64,000 bases of DNA from positions 11,262,433 through 11,326,432 of the forward strand of contig NC_092358.1 in NCBI RefSeq assembly GCF_030848805.1, in the 5' to 3' direction. The number at the start of each line of letters is the position of its first letter. Within the stretch, counting starts at the first letter, position 1. The notes beneath the pieces were generated by a model that was given only the letters and a program-made list of their open reading frames with translations, did no database searches and was not told the origin of the DNA. This DNA comes from Temnothorax longispinosus (taxonomy: Eukaryota; Arthropoda; Insecta; Hymenoptera; Formicidae). The position numbers and the translations under genes were made by a program. This document shows, piece after piece, positions 11,401 through 25,539 of this stretch.

Positions 11401-12194
11401 TTGGAAATTTAGACGTAGAAAATGTCGTTATTTCTGTGTATTTATTATTTCTATGTGTAATCATTATTTCTGTGTATCCGAGATCCAGAGGAATGTAAGT
11501 TTTGAGATTTTTTAGTATGTTACTTTATACTTATCGTTCGATCTTTACCGATATCGCGCGGTATATTTGCAATAACGATATATAACATATACTTCCATAT
11601 CGTTTAATCGCTCCTATCTCAAAAGCGAAATGTTGCAAACGTCTTATATGCACGATAAAATGATACGCACATTTTTTTTCTGCGTGTAATATTTGCAGCT
11701 CTATCGCTGAGCCATGTTTACGGAATCGATATGAGCTGACGTCGCAAACGAGGACTACCACTTTTAATTATATATGTTAATATGCACAGACACGCATGTT
11801 AACGTATTCTCTGGCGCCAGCTCTTCAAAATAAGCGTTCGATATTTTTTCTCGCTGGCGTTGTCTGTAAGAATCTCATTAATTCTCGCGAAATTACGCGT
11901 GCTGCGTGTCAAACGTTATCTTGGCACAGAAAAAGATAATTGGCTGAGTATCTCACGGCGGGTGCAATTACAAAATATTGGATTTTCTCGTGCGCCGTAG
12001 ATCACGATCCTCAATTGATGTGACGGACGAACAAAACATTCAAAATATTCGGACGATCCTGAATCCGCTTCAATATAGGAGACTCATCAATCGCGTAATT
12101 CAGTGTCAAACTGTAATCGCATTCTGTATTGGGTTGTAACGATGATTATCGGTGTGTTATTAAATGTTATATAAAATAACTATAAAAATGACGC
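8442..12194. other. Intergenic, no gene recognised
   Basis: Nearly 4 kb without a supportable exon. Open frames up to 114 codons (for example 9644-9988) have no recognisable domain. A CT microsatellite followed by alternating GC lies near 11,244-11,270, and a loose tandem of an ATTATTTCTGTGTAT unit lies at about 11,425-11,480. The motif CACCCTGT at about 11,385 resembles, in reverse, the CAGGGTGTCCC end seen near 60,085. Confidence 0.4.
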
Positions 12195-12255
12195 AATTGA
12201 GGCCATTAATGGAAAAAGAGCACATAGGCTTGTGCCCTTTTTCCGTAAATCGTCT

Positions 12256-12296
<41 letters not shown>

Positions 12297-12350
12297 TAGA
12301 CGATTTACGAAATTTTATATATATATTTTTTATATATAATTTTTTATATG

Positions 12351-12399
<49 letters not shown>

Positions 12400-12476
12400 C
12401 ACATACCTGAATCGATTTAGACGATTTATGAAATTTAGTAAGCCTATGTGCCCTTTTTCCATCAATGACCTCAATT
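12195..12476. repeat. Inverted-repeat element with TA microsatellite core, 282 bp
   Basis: Arms of 36 bp at 12,195-12,230 (AATTGAGGCCATTAATGGAA start) and 12,441-12,476 are reverse complements with about three mismatches. Inside, a second motif, AAATCGTCTAAATT, is present once in this sense and twice in reverse orientation, separated by (TA)n tracts at about 12,260-12,293 and 12,356-12,398. The layout suggests a small palindromic transposon whose loop has been expanded by TA slippage. Open frames here are translations of the TA repeats and are not genes. Confidence 0.6.
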
Positions 12477-15400
12477 TTAAATAGCAATAAGATAACGTAA
12501 TTTTTTATTTAACGTTAAATTTAGAATCTATCTTTTTCTTATCAAATATGTTGGAATTATCGGAATCGGAAATGTCAATTTGCTGTCATCACGTACACTT
12601 CAAATTAGATTACGTCAATGGTGAACTAAGTATAGAAAGTCTATAGAAAGAATTCAAATAAATATTCAAATTTATAATAGACACTAAGTGAAGGAAAACA
12701 TTCATAATTAATTTTATCGCGCTCAAACAGCACTGAAACACACACATCCAGTCTAAAAATAATTGGATCTCAAAATATACTTTACTATATCGCATTTATG
12801 CTTCTCGTTCGATTTATCAGCGAGACGTTTTAAATTCGATACCTACATAGAACACTTAGCATCAGCGTGATGTTAAAAATGACTTATCTGGCGGATGTTC
12901 AGCGTGAAATGGACGAAAAACATAAATAATGCATTTACACTCGCCAAATTCAAACAACGGGTGATAGAATAAGTGACTGTTCGTATATTGTTAGGATGTT
13001 AATGAATATCAGTGTTTATTTAAGATATTTCCATTAAGATTTCATCTAAGCACTCACGACCTGCGATTGTATTTCCAAGTTAAACTAATTACTAAATTAG
13101 TTACTTTTTAACGAAAATTTTTTGTTCCATTAAATTTTATTCGATGTTTAAAAAACGTTGATGTATTTCTATACAAATAATTTATATAACATGAATTTTG
13201 TAAACAACAATAACAGCATTATTATAGACTGGCAAAGTAGGTTTTTGAAACAAAGGACAAGATGCTTTTAAAACAAACAAAACATATAGTAACTAACAAA
13301 CTAACTACAGTGAGTGATAAAAAAAAAAAAATGCTTTTTTTCCTTTGAATTTAATTCTTGGATATTTTAAATTTAATTAAATGTATATCATTAACTTAAT
13401 AATATGCGGAAAACAGGAAGATATCAAAGATTTCTTTCATCAAACTCATAATTAAGAAAAAAAAAATACATTTCTTCCTACATCACGCGTGTCGTTTCTT
13501 TATCTTTTTTTTAGTATTCAATGCGATAAAGATCTAGATAGTATCGCAAACAGGAACCGGTTAATCCGGAAACTTCCAAGCGAAAACGAGACTCGCGATA
13601 AGACTTTTCAGATATCAATTGTTATTTTTTGTATTCTAATATATTCGCGATACTGAAAGACTTCACGATATCACTGCTATTATTACCTTATCCACTTAAG
13701 AAAAATTATAAAAAATTAGCAAAAGATTTCTACGCGTATCACGCGTCTCGAAAATATTTTTATTAATTAAATACTAACCTATGGTTGACTTTTTCTTTCT
13801 TTATTTATTTATCGTTAGTTATCTACGTGAGATCTAACTGGCTGTTTTATCGCTTAGTGCGATAATTCGTTTTTTTTTATTGATTGTTTATTCTATCGCA
13901 ATGTAACGATGCGCTGCGTTCGGCGAAGTTTTTTGTGTTGTTCGGGTTACCTGTCTGCAAAATTACACGATCGTGTACATGTTTGCTTTCATCACTTGTA
14001 CGATGATAAATTGGCGCAATTTAAATATTTATAGTTGCCGGTTGATACTTCAATATTGATATGAGATTATGACGTGAGTATTCAGCTGCAAGCTATGATC
14101 GTGCCAAATGTAATGGTCTCAAGCTGGCGTTATAACAGCCTTGAATCTACAGTGAATCTCCGATCGAATAATATCTAGCAGTTTTGTTTGGGGTTTAGCG
14201 ACACGTTCGCATCAAATGTACTTTTTATTTTTACTAGACACTACAGACGCGCGCTTCGCGCGCGCTATTTAGCTTTAACATTATGCTATTACTATTACAC
14301 TATTAACTCCTTGATACACACAACTGTCAAAATATACAATGACAGCTGCAAATGAAGTAAGCGCAGCAAGAGAACCAATCGGCATCGCGGAAAAGCGACA
14401 ACAATAAACTTCACATCTCCTTTTTAGAAGAGGATCTCTGCCTTACGCTGCTTAGACGATAAGCCACATCTATGGAAGTAGACAGACGATAAAACAATTT
14501 GCCATAATTCAATATCCGAATAAAATATAAAACAAATTATATATAATATTTCTAATAGTTATTAATTTTTAAATAGTCATATTATATGTAAAAAATTGAC
14601 ATAATTCATGATGATGATTTTCTCAAATTACTTGTCTTTTTCAGATTTTTTTTTAAACTTTTCTTTGGAATATAATTACCTTTATTAATTTATTAATTCT
14701 GTTATTTATCTGACATTTAAAAAAATAGAAAAAATTTTTACAATGAAAAGGTTAGCACATTTAAAAATTTATTTTTTGTACAAATGAGAGTTAGAAGGCG
14801 AACTCCGCACATCTTGCAAAAAGTTATTAATGCAATGTTTCGTAATTTCTCGCACGTCGCGACGCAACACGAAAATCCATCGATGGTATTCTGTTGGTAT
14901 AGAATATCCTTAATCCTAATCACTTACGTCAAAAAACAATAAAAACAATACGTGGAATAATTACCCCACGTTCCGTGAACATTCGCGTCACTGAAACGGC
15001 ATCTTAGAAGTTAGCATCAATTTATCGGCTCATTCGACAGACGAGTAATCTGCGATTCTCGAGATTACTCGGCACTGATTGGAAAATAATTGAATTATCC
15101 AACGGAGTTTCGTACTTGCGTCAGATTGCCGCGCTCGTGTGCATCTGCCGTCGGCGCAAATTTTCCTTTTACGTACATTGATCATATCGTGTCGCTGCGA
15201 TGGAGAATATAAGGCTTGTTTCACATAGCGCGCGTTAACACGTTACATCGCAGCCATTTATGAGCGTGTATCCGCGAACTTATTACTTTAGTTTGGTCCA
15301 GAGACCATAGAGTGAAAAAATACTCGCGATACCACGCTATAAAGTATATCATACAGCACAACGCGATAAAGATATCTGAAAGTCACGTAAATCGTCATTA

Positions 15401-18400
15401 ACGATCAAGAGTTGCAATCAGCAATAATCTTAGATTCTTCGATGTTATAAATAAAAAGGAAAACATATATTTTGTGACAATTGTTATAAGTAATCTTCCA
15501 CATTTAGAGAATATTATCTTAACAGAAATATAAAAAATTTATAATAAAAATAAATTTTATATCTTACGGGCTCCGCCAGATAAAGCTGCACTTTAATACA
15601 CGTTTCGATGAATGATTTCATCCGCGCTTTATTATTTAGAAATTATCCGTCATTACGGAGAACGATGATTAGATATTCCAATTGCTGTTACGCGAGAATG
15701 CGTAATCGCGGCTGGCGCAATGACTGAGCATAGGTCGACAAAAACGCAATACACCGCGGAATTATCGCTTCTCGTGAAATATGATATTTTTATCGATTTC
15801 GGGCCACACCTGCCAAAAACTCTCTCGGACTCTCTCGGATGAGCCGCAAACAAGAGATCGTTTTCCGATATCAAGGGGGATTGAACCTGACGTACAGATT
15901 AGATAAAGCTAGCCGTATAGAAATCTAACCGTGATATCGCACCGCCGAAGAAGTCGACGAATCCTCTTCCTCTTTATAGGTCGCTACGCGTCCTAGATAA
16001 AAAAACGCGAAAGTAGGCCGAAAGGATTTCGCGATACCGCGCTCGCATATTTGTCTTACAATTAGTTGATTTTTATGTCAGGATTCGTTTGATATTCACG
16101 CTGTTGCCAGCTCGTCATTCTGTCACTCAAATTTCGCAGAGGAGGGGGATAAGGAAGGAAATCGGGTTAAATTTATAATTTAAACCTTCCCTTTCGTGTG
16201 CAGTGATCGTTATTTGGAGATCGGAAATATCTACGTATGTAGATACCCATCCCATATAAGTTTGACATTTGCAACATTAATCGTGGCTTTATCTTATCGA
16301 TTGGAGTATCCTCCTCTGTAGCCAATGAAGCGCTGACTGACACGACGACCGACGCTTCTATAAAATGTTTAAAAATTAAAGTTTGTCCGTTTCTGTCCGA
16401 CGAAAACGGGTTCATACGTCGAAGAATCGATCCATAATTGAGTCGGCACGAAAAACGTCGAGAGAAATATCGGGTGACTATACGTAAAGAAACGAAAAGA
16501 AAACAAACGATAACCCTGAGTAACTTGCCTCCCTTCCTCTCTCCCGGTTCGACTGGGAGGACAATAATCACGGTGATTGCTGGCATAATGACCGTCCTGG
16601 TTCACCGTGGTCTACGTTGCAACTTTCACGTAGACCCTTTCGTGTTCGCGTATAACAATATATATTGCGTGCGGCATAAGGATATCTCTCGGAGAAAACG
16701 ACTGGTTTTCCCGCATGCGCGAACCGCGTAATATGATAACAACATAATAATCGTGTAATTAATGCGGGTAGTTAAACGTCACGCCTATGTATTTACATGC
16801 AGCCGGTCGGAGTACTCTCGTCCTAGATCGAACGAATTTCACGCCGCACGTACGCCGCGCCGTGACTTTCGAGCAATTCTGTCAGAAACTGGGTCACGCG
16901 CCAGGGGAAGCTATCGTGTTTTGACAGTGAAGAGCCATGCGAATAATCCTCTGACGGTGAACGCGTCGCCGTCGAGCGTCGCGAAGCACGTTTTGGCACG
17001 GCTGCACAGGATTTCCTGGGAGGAAGTACGTTTGAATAAACAAAAGATTCAGAGATTTCAATGAACGGTCGTAAATCTTTATAAATCTGATAACGGTAAT
17101 TAAATACTTTCCTTTACAATAAAATACTCATAATAATTGATAAGCTTATCGCGTGGAGGCATTGCCGTTTTCGACGTAAACATAGGAAAAATTTATTTGA
17201 TAATTAATACATGTATATACTTTATATGCATAATTATTCTTTTTCTGTAATAAAAGAAGTATAGTCATCTAGTGGAACGTGTGTAAGCTTACCTGGAAAG
17301 TTGCGGAAATAGCCGGTATAACTGCGGTTATGAACTTTGCGTTTGTCCGGTTACCGTTTGATGCTACAGCCGATGAAACCGTTTTATTTCCTGTTCATTT
17401 CTCGATCGATAAATAATAAAGAACGATTTATTTTAATATATAATTTTATTTTAATGTATAGTCAACACACGCGCAATATTGATATACGATTTAATATACT
17501 TTATTAAAAAAAAGTATAAAAGCTACGTAGAATATAATAAGACATAAATAAAATTTTATAACATGTTTGTATAAAACTGCTAAACAAATTATGCAATAAA
17601 CATTAATATAAGGAGGATATGTATTCTATGTTACTTTATGTTTATTGATATTTCTAAATTTTTCCGTATTTTTTTTTCAACGTGTATGCGTTTCATGCAT
17701 TACGCAAAAACATAAATATCCCTAACGAAATTGTGCAAAAAATATCAATTATCGTAATTTTTATTGACTCACACGTCGACGGGTATAAATGTCCATTTGT
17801 TGCCCATAAAAACATTACAGTAATCTCTTAGCCGTTACAAGAAAAGTATGTGACTGTATTTACATTAGTTCAATTACAATGATTACACTTAGGAATACGT
17901 GCTATTTACCTATATTACATATGTATATAGTCGCACCGATACAATCGCAAATTATCAAAAGGTCAAACACCACAATGGCAGTGGTCGTTGCAATTATTTC
18001 AGAGACGGTTCAAAGCGCGCGATTGACAAACGTGGGTATATATTTCTCGTAAACGTTAAATCGAGGCTATATTAAAAATAAGGCAGTACATAAATCGTAA
18101 TCAACTTATATGAGCTTTCCCTACGGCGTAGTTGCCCTTTTTAATACAATTAACGAACCTGAATTTCGTGACCCTTTTTCGAGGATTATTGAACGCATTC
18201 GTGGCATGAGAGGTAAGCTTCATTACGATTTCGCGAAATAACGAAGCACTCGTTTTGCTTTCCTCAGAATTTTTCGCTACAATTTAACGAAGCGAGGATC
18301 AGTACGATCGAAACAGTAAGAACATCGGTTTTGTCTGATCAGTTTAGTCTACTCGGACGTGTTTAGCTCTTATTTATATTGGATGTACAAGCGCGTGTAC

Positions 18401-21400
18401 TGTATGTACATACACGAGCCATATAAAATACAGATAAATATAATCGTGCAGCGTAATTGCGGTGGCCGGGCTTCGCGAATTTTTTCGTTATTAATTACGT
18501 TACTTTGATCCTTTGAATAACATCGTACATCGAGTTTAAATTGAAGAGCTCCAAACCGCTTTAAATCCACATTAAACAACGTGGAGTACGCATTAAAAAG
18601 CTATCGATCATATATTTTTTACGATCACCTTCTCAAATTCACTGAATAAGTGTCAAATTTGTCTGCACGTTTTTGGCACCATAAGTGATTTAGCTCGGTT
18701 ATCACGACACGATCGTACGCGGTTACATATTTACAAGATTCGGATACTGCCGATCGGCTAATAAACTCCGTTTTATAGTCTACACGGAAAGAACATTATA
18801 TTACATCATCTTTGTTCACCGTAACGGTGTTGGTCAAGCGATTAAACTATCCCTTAGTTCCTTTTTCTTTTTTTTTTTTTACAAGTATACATATACAGTA
18901 TTTACACGAATTTGAAAGAAGGAATGTAACGTTGTAATCGTCCGTAAGACATAATAGACGGATCGAATAGTAAGATTTAAATTATCAGTTATCTCGTGTG
19001 TTAAGTTGCTGGGTCATTGTCGACTTACTTTATGGAGGCAATTACGAATACTTATCAATAACATTTAAGTTTTACTTCGTGCATTGCCATTGATATTGTA
19101 AGAAGTACCTTAGATATTATGAATAAATTGTCAAGAGCTTTCCTGTTCTTAATATGATACACTTAAAGATTGTGAATTTGTATAAAAATGAATTTATCGC
19201 AAGTAATTATACAGGATATGAAAAAAGCTATATAAATGTATATATAGATAAAATTAAATAAAATTACCGAAAGAAGGAAAAAAAACAACGAAAGCAGAAA
19301 TGTAAATCATATCTTTATTAATAAAAAAGAAATTATACGCAATTAGTCATCACAATGGAAAGGCGAAATGTGTAAACGTTTATGAGACATTACAAAGATG
19401 CGATGACGAATCGTGCGTAGAGAGACTAAAAACTTGTCAATTCGTTCGAATACGATACGAAGTATGAGAAACTATAATGCCATTTTAGAAGTAAGTTAGT
19501 CTTCAAAGTAAACCTGGTCTCGGATTGTAATTTTCGTAGGACGGCTGCAGCGTAGATCTCTCGCGAATAACTAAAATTAAACCAGATTACTGGCTCGATC
19601 TTGTGGCAACGATTAGATACCTTACAAACCTAAATAACTGATATTTAACGACGCGATGTAAAACGGAGAAGCGCGATGATCGACGAGTTCGATCCGCGGC
19701 TCGGATCAATCACTAAATTTAAGGGGGAAAAGATTGATAAGACAATCTTGCGGAGACATATAATAACGGGTAAAATCGTGTATACTAACTTAACGTTCAA
19801 CGCACTACAGTATATCTTCAAATCGAAACTGGTTTAATTCGTGTCACGTGATCCGTATATTCTTTGGCAAGATTGCTTGTTGCGGTTATCTCGACGAGGA
19901 TATCGGATCAGGTTAACAACTCGAGTTAATGGGACGATGCACGGGCTGGGAACGTCGGGTTTAGCAAATTGTTTCGACGATTTTATACTAGACGTATGTA
20001 TGTATCTGCTTGCAAGCGCGTGCTTGCGAATGAAATATATAGAAACCGCAACACACTTTGCATATGAGCTACACATCGTTACGCATATATCGAAATATAT
20101 ATTATATATATTTTTTTTCTTTAAGAGTAAATCTTATTTCCCTAGGGATGACTCTTTTTTTTCTACATTTCAATCTTGGCAAAATAGATCATTGCAGGTC
20201 GGTATGTACACAGTCGTCGTTAAAACGTGTACGCGTCTGCTGCTCATGTTGCTAACGTTGAACACATGAGAGGAAAAGAGAGAAAGAGAAAGAGGAAAGA
20301 GGGACAACATTCAAACAATTATATATAAGAAGAGTATTATTTCGAGAGTATTCGTCTTAAATAGCACAGCCTTTGCTAAACCCGCTTCCGCATTCGCGTC
20401 GATGGCTCGTAAAAAATTACAATCGTCGGTTAACTTAACTTCTTTACTTGCGGCGAAACGAGCGACTAATTAACGTCACGGATCACAGCATCGTGTATTC
20501 ACGACAGAGAAGTTCCTCGGATGAGCCAAGATGTAAACTCATACGGCAAATTTTGTGAAATAACAACAACGTTCCTCTAACGAGTATCTCTCGTTAATTA
20601 TATTAATATATTCGGCTATCTATTGTGACGCGACGAGTTTTACAAGGAATAGAAGCGTCTTAAGAGAAAGATATTGGAATGACATATTTCGCATTCATGC
20701 TCGAACCGCTTAGCAACAGGTATTATATCGTGCAATCGATTGGCACGTAGATCGACCAAAGACAATGCATTTGCGGTTTGCGGCGCTTAAAGAGAGCTTT
20801 CTGACGCAAAACGCTGAAACATAAACTTAACTGAGAATATACGCTTGTTTGTAAACTGTCTTTTTTCATATGTAAGCGTTATTTGAAACAACTTAATTAG
20901 TTTTAAATTAATTAAGAATTACGCTTTAAATAATACATCGCATAGGTACAACTTGCATCGCGTAGTTACAAAAATCGGCAGTTTACGCATACTGCAAGTC
21001 AGTTTTGCGCGCGGGCCAGCCGCGTAAAAATTTCCTTATCACACCTTATTACCAAGTTTTCGGAAAAGTGTCTTTTTTGTTTGCAGCAAAGCAATAAATT
21101 TTCCAACATTCGGGAAAGCCTCGCGAAACATTTCCTCAGCCATTCCCGCAAACTTTTGCTCCCTTGTTGTTAAGTTCGAGCATAAATAAATACATAGAAC
21201 CGTCATGTTTCCCAGCACACAAGATTTATAAATATTAACAGCCCAAGTTAGCCACGTTATGCCACCCGCGTCTACTCGCACAGTATATAATACACGTTAC
21301 CCCATGTAATTTACTACACGATATAAAATGCGGTATTTACCGCTATCGTATTTACCATCGGCCCTTCAGCAGCACATGTCGAAGTCCCTCGATAATATCT

Positions 21401-23335
21401 TTTTCGTGAGATATTTCAAATCGATGAACACTCAAACGGTTATTGTAATTTATGACTGTATTTGTTTGCGCAAGCTGTCATAATTTTTCCCAGCCTGAAG
21501 CGTTAAATTTGTCGTATGTACATTTCAACGGGAATTTTAAAGATTAAATTGTTTTTAAACTTAATTATATTTAAAAAAAATATATATAACGAAATATAAA
21601 GAATTACTTGTTACGTCGAAATTCGAAACTCAATGCACTTGTTGTTTGCGCTCGCAGTTACCATAGTAGCGATAAATAGTCATGATTGTAAAATCGAAAC
21701 AGGCTTTCGACGTGCTTCTCGATATACGATATGTGCGGTAGACACAGGGTACGACGGACATCTGGCCCAACGATGGAGGGATGGAATGTAATTCAGGAGG
21801 AATCGATATGCCCGAGGTGGCACAGTGGATCCATTACTGCGTCGTATTTTGACGACCAATTGGGAACAAGGGAAAGTTATTGTATACTTGTGTATGTTGT
21901 ATGGCTACCGTTCTCTATCACGGCGAAAAGTTGTTGCTGAATTCTTGTGCGGTGAAGTCGACTTTTCTCGTTCACCGCGCCCCCACGACGACGTCACGTT
22001 GACCGATCTTATAATGGCTCGACACATTGTAGCTCGCGAATCCTAGGCGAAGGCGTTCTCGTCTGTCTTTTCCTATTCTAAATGCGCGAAACGTATCTAC
22101 TTTTTTCATCTCCAGACAGGAGGACGGGATTTCGCAGTCGACCGTGTCCTGCAACGGTCGAGCGGTTCCGCGCGAGCCCGGAAGGAGCTGAGCTGGTTGC
22201 GTCTATCGTTTAACTTCGCTAATTTCGTTCATCTTTCGTACACGTTTCGTACGACTGAACTCCAATAAAAAATATCCGATTAACAATAGTTTGCGATAAT
22301 TGACGATCAGGCCTAAAAATTTACTGCATCATTGACAAACTTGATTAATTAATTCTAATTGATAATTCCTTTAAATTATGGCCTCGATTTATATAGGTAG
22401 AAAACAGAAATGCAGTTAACCACGATTAGCGACGATAATCGATGTTGATGCAATCAGCCCTAAGGCGTCTCGAGAGAGATCGAATTGCGAGTACCAGACA
22501 CCACGGATGAGATTCCATTGTTTGCCCTAGGAGTATCGATTTTCCGTGGAATCGAGTTCGCTGCTTTGAGTGTCACTTGTGATCGCTTGTTGACTCGTCG
22601 ATTTGAGAAGCCTGATATACCAGAACGAATATATCCGATTCGAAAATATCCCTTTTGTACAATCATCAAACGATTCAGTCAAGCTAGCTATACTTCCGTT
22701 ACTCAAGACACTTGTAAGTCAAATCATATATATATTTGAGCAAAATTCATTTATCTTAAAGAAATACTAGTGAAAAAAATATATTATTGCTGTACAAAAA
22801 TCTATAATAAAATTTTTTCGTACAAGGAATATTTCACGGATTGAGTAACTCATTAAAAAAAATAAGCCCTTCCATGATTTTCGAAAGATTCAATTTTGAT
22901 TATATTAGATTTGTGTGAAAATTTTGAAGCAATCATTGCAAAGGGGATGCCTGGAGATCTCGCAATTCTTAAGAAAAATATTTTGGCGCACGTTTTCTCG
23001 CAAAAAAGTAAATACGTTTCGCAGGCAGCAACGTCGAGATGAAACATCGAGACGTTCCGCTTCGGTGATGAAGACAAACGTTACATCGGATATTTCGTGA
23101 CGATGTACTGCGATGCACTCGTCGAAAAACCTTCCTGCTGAACGCTTGCGTCGCGACGACCAACGTCTTCTCGTCGACGTCGTTTGATAGCGAGAGAAAT
23201 TGATCTTAATTCAAAGAAATGTATACGTATATGGCAAGAAAAAATTTCTATTTCTAATATCCGATTATAATTTGCCAAAAATTGAGATCCGATTGGAATT
23301 AAATATATTATTAATCTAAATTCACAATGCCAATT
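12477..23335. other. Long intergenic stretch, no gene recognised
   Basis: Nearly 11 kb with no exon that can be supported on either strand. Open frames of 60-142 codons occur at the density expected by chance and often overlap on opposite strands. An 80-codon minus-strand frame at 21,039-21,281 (ending LFRKLGNKV) and overlapping minus-strand frames around 22,460-22,720 look a little more protein-like, but no family was recognised and no convincing splice acceptor was found. Part of this region could be the unrecognised 3' UTR of a flanking gene. Confidence 0.4.
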
Positions 23336-23341
23336 TTTATT
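23336..23341 (-). terminator. Candidate polyadenylation signal of the tetraspanin gene
   Basis: AATAAA on the minus strand, the nearest exact hexamer found downstream of the TGA at 23,952-23,950. Its use would give a 3' UTR of a little over 600 bases. This is only a sequence match; no downstream GU-rich element was verified. Confidence 0.25.
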
Positions 23342-23949
23342 TTTGTGTAAACTGTGTTGATCCTCATTTTACTACTATTAATATGTAAAAATTTATGTCT
23401 CTGTTAATCCTTGTATAAAATACAATTAAATTATACACAATGCCACAAATAAATAACATGTAGATATCTTTAAGAAATTCTTCATTACTTTTGGCGATTG
23501 CTCCATCTGTATCTGCGATAAGAAATCTACTCAAAAGCGACGTTAATCAGGGCGCGATAAGACTGAACTTCGAAAACAATCAATTTCTCTCATTATTCGA
23601 CAATTCAGACGATTAATCGATTGGACGGTACGGAAGGAGCAGGACGGGGTCGTCGCGCGCGACTGCAAAGTTTCTCGGATATTTACAAGTCGAAGGATTC
23701 GAGCGGTGCGAGTCGCAGCGCTATCGCGCGGATCTGATTATCGTCGGAGAATCGCAATCCGGTCATCGGTGTTGGCTCGATCGTGAAAATCCTTCGAGGA
23801 TATCCGTCCGCTCTTCGTCTGCGAAAAGATCCAATCGATCCGCTCGCTCCGGAGCTCCGAGTCCGCGTCGAGACCTTGTGATTCGATCAACGTAGCCGGT
23901 TAGCATCTATAAAGACAAGATGCTAGACTGCCGTGGGGGCACGCGATTG

Positions 23950-24018
23950 TCAATGCCACTTCGCCTTTTGCGCGAATATATCCGCGCGCAAATTCTGCGC
24001 GAAGCAGATTCCCAGAAT
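23950..24018 (-). CDS. TspanC8 tetraspanin, last coding exon
   Basis: After an acceptor TTTTCAG at 24,019 the exon reads ILGICFAQNL, RADIFAQKAKWH and a TGA stop at 23,952-23,950 (22 codons plus stop, phase 0 entry). ILGICFAQNL is the cytoplasmic half of transmembrane helix 4, with the membrane-proximal cysteine typical of a palmitoylation site in tetraspanins. RADIFAQKAKWH is the short C-terminal cytoplasmic tail. The match to the ends of insect and vertebrate TspanC8 proteins (ICxAQNLxxDI) is clear. Either alternative exon upstream joins here in frame. Confidence 0.92.
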   Translation of the reverse strand: MLGICFAQNLRADIFAQKAKWH

Positions 24019-25422
24019 CTGAAAACAGTGAGAACACTCCGTTTATCGCTGTGCCGTAAAGCATCCGCGAGAATTAAAAAGAGAAACGCTCTCTTAGCAT
24101 TTTCATAAAATATTCGCGAATGTCTGAAACGATATTCAATTGATATTCGATATAGTATTCTAAAAGTAGAAATAATATTTCTCTTGTTACCGTCAAGACG
24201 GTTCTGAAGAATATTTCATAGAGAGAATATTCTTTTAATTTAGCAGAATAATTAAAACGATACCTACATTTGCTTTAATCGTCCACCGTATTCGTGAAAC
24301 GATGTATTATTTTTATACTTAAAATAACTGATGTATAAATGATGTATAAATAGTCTGCATTAAATCAGGTTTATGAAAATGCTAAAAGTATATTTATAAC
24401 TACTAAAATTATATAAAATATATAAAATGTACTGATATATAGAATATATGAAATTTATCGAAAGAATTTATCGATAAATTTTTTAGTTGGAAGAAAACTA
24501 CTGAAATTAAATTGATTTAATTCGCTACCATTTAGTAGTATTTGTGCTCATGGTGAATATGCATACATCTATAATTTTGGATAATTGGATACACGTACGT
24601 ACGTATAATTAATCTGAATAATTAAATCATACATCACATCGAGATGCAATCGATAAGTTCTAATAGAACGAGCAATATCAACATGCTTTGAGCAATATCA
24701 ACATCTACTTGACACATACGGAGTAAGGGGAAAATTCATTACGTAAAGTAAGCATGAATTTAAAATCCTTTAATAAAATTCAAGAGAGGCTCAATATATT
24801 ACACTGATAAACGCACTTGCGCCGCCTATATAGCTACGTGTTATTATGTATCTCGCATCTACTTTACGTCTTCCCGCGTGTAACACTGCGAACGAAACTG
24901 GTAACAGTCAACGTTGCAAGCACGGATAAAGTCTCACCTTATTTCCTTTAGGGCATGCAACGGCTCCATAATACAGCGGTCCGCATCAACGAATATACAT
25001 CGCGAGAAACGTGCTAAAAACTCGTTTTAACACTCTGAATCAATGATGGCAATCTTGAGCTACATAGAATATATCTGAATCGCAAATTGAAAATTAAGCG
25101 AGAGTTCGCACCAAGAGTTTGAGTTTTCCATTACGGGCTGAATTTTAAAAGAATCTTAACTACCGTAAAACGCCCACACGCGGTTACTTGAAAATAACGT
25201 TTTTCGAAAATTCTTGACCAAGATTTCCACCTTGACGCCTCGCAATTGACGCTTCATCATTTAACTTAGGTCATGTCAAGTGTTGAACGTACGGATTCCA
25301 AATGTTAATTAATCGCGAGAGAGTCAAGTCGCGAGGTACTTCCACGTACTCGTCGAAAGTTTATCGATGCGTGCCGAAGATCGGAGCTTGTACTTATGCT
25401 AATGCATTTTACCAGCATATAC
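24019..25422. other. Tetraspanin intron (between exon 8b and the last exon)
   Basis: A 1.4-kb intron on the minus strand, GTATAT donor at 25,422 and TTTTCAG acceptor at 24,019. AT-rich, with no other feature recognised. Confidence 0.8.
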
Positions 25423-25539
25423 CTGAGTGAATGCTGTGCCAACCGCACCGCTGGCAATCGCGAGGAGATTTCGTTCTATCCACTCCTCGCCGGCCTGTAT
25501 GCAACCTTTTTCATAAATCACTTTGGCGACCTCAAAGTT
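25423..25539 (-). CDS. TspanC8 tetraspanin, alternative exon 8b
   Basis: Acceptor TTCTTTTGCAG with an excellent pyrimidine tract, then 39 codons from NFEVAKVIYEKGC through IQAGEEWIERN to the end ASGAVGTAFTQ, and donor CAG|GTATAT. It enters and leaves in phase 0. The GC near residue 13 is the eighth cysteine of the large extracellular loop. The part after IERN starts transmembrane helix 4. It is a clear paralogue of exon 8a at 30,243-30,353 (shared GC, AGEEW, NL, final Q; about half of the aligned residues are identical). Its IYEKGC start resembles the IYTKGC of vertebrate TspanC8 members more than 8a does. Splicing from the TAC codon of the preceding exon to either copy keeps the frame. Confidence 0.9.
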
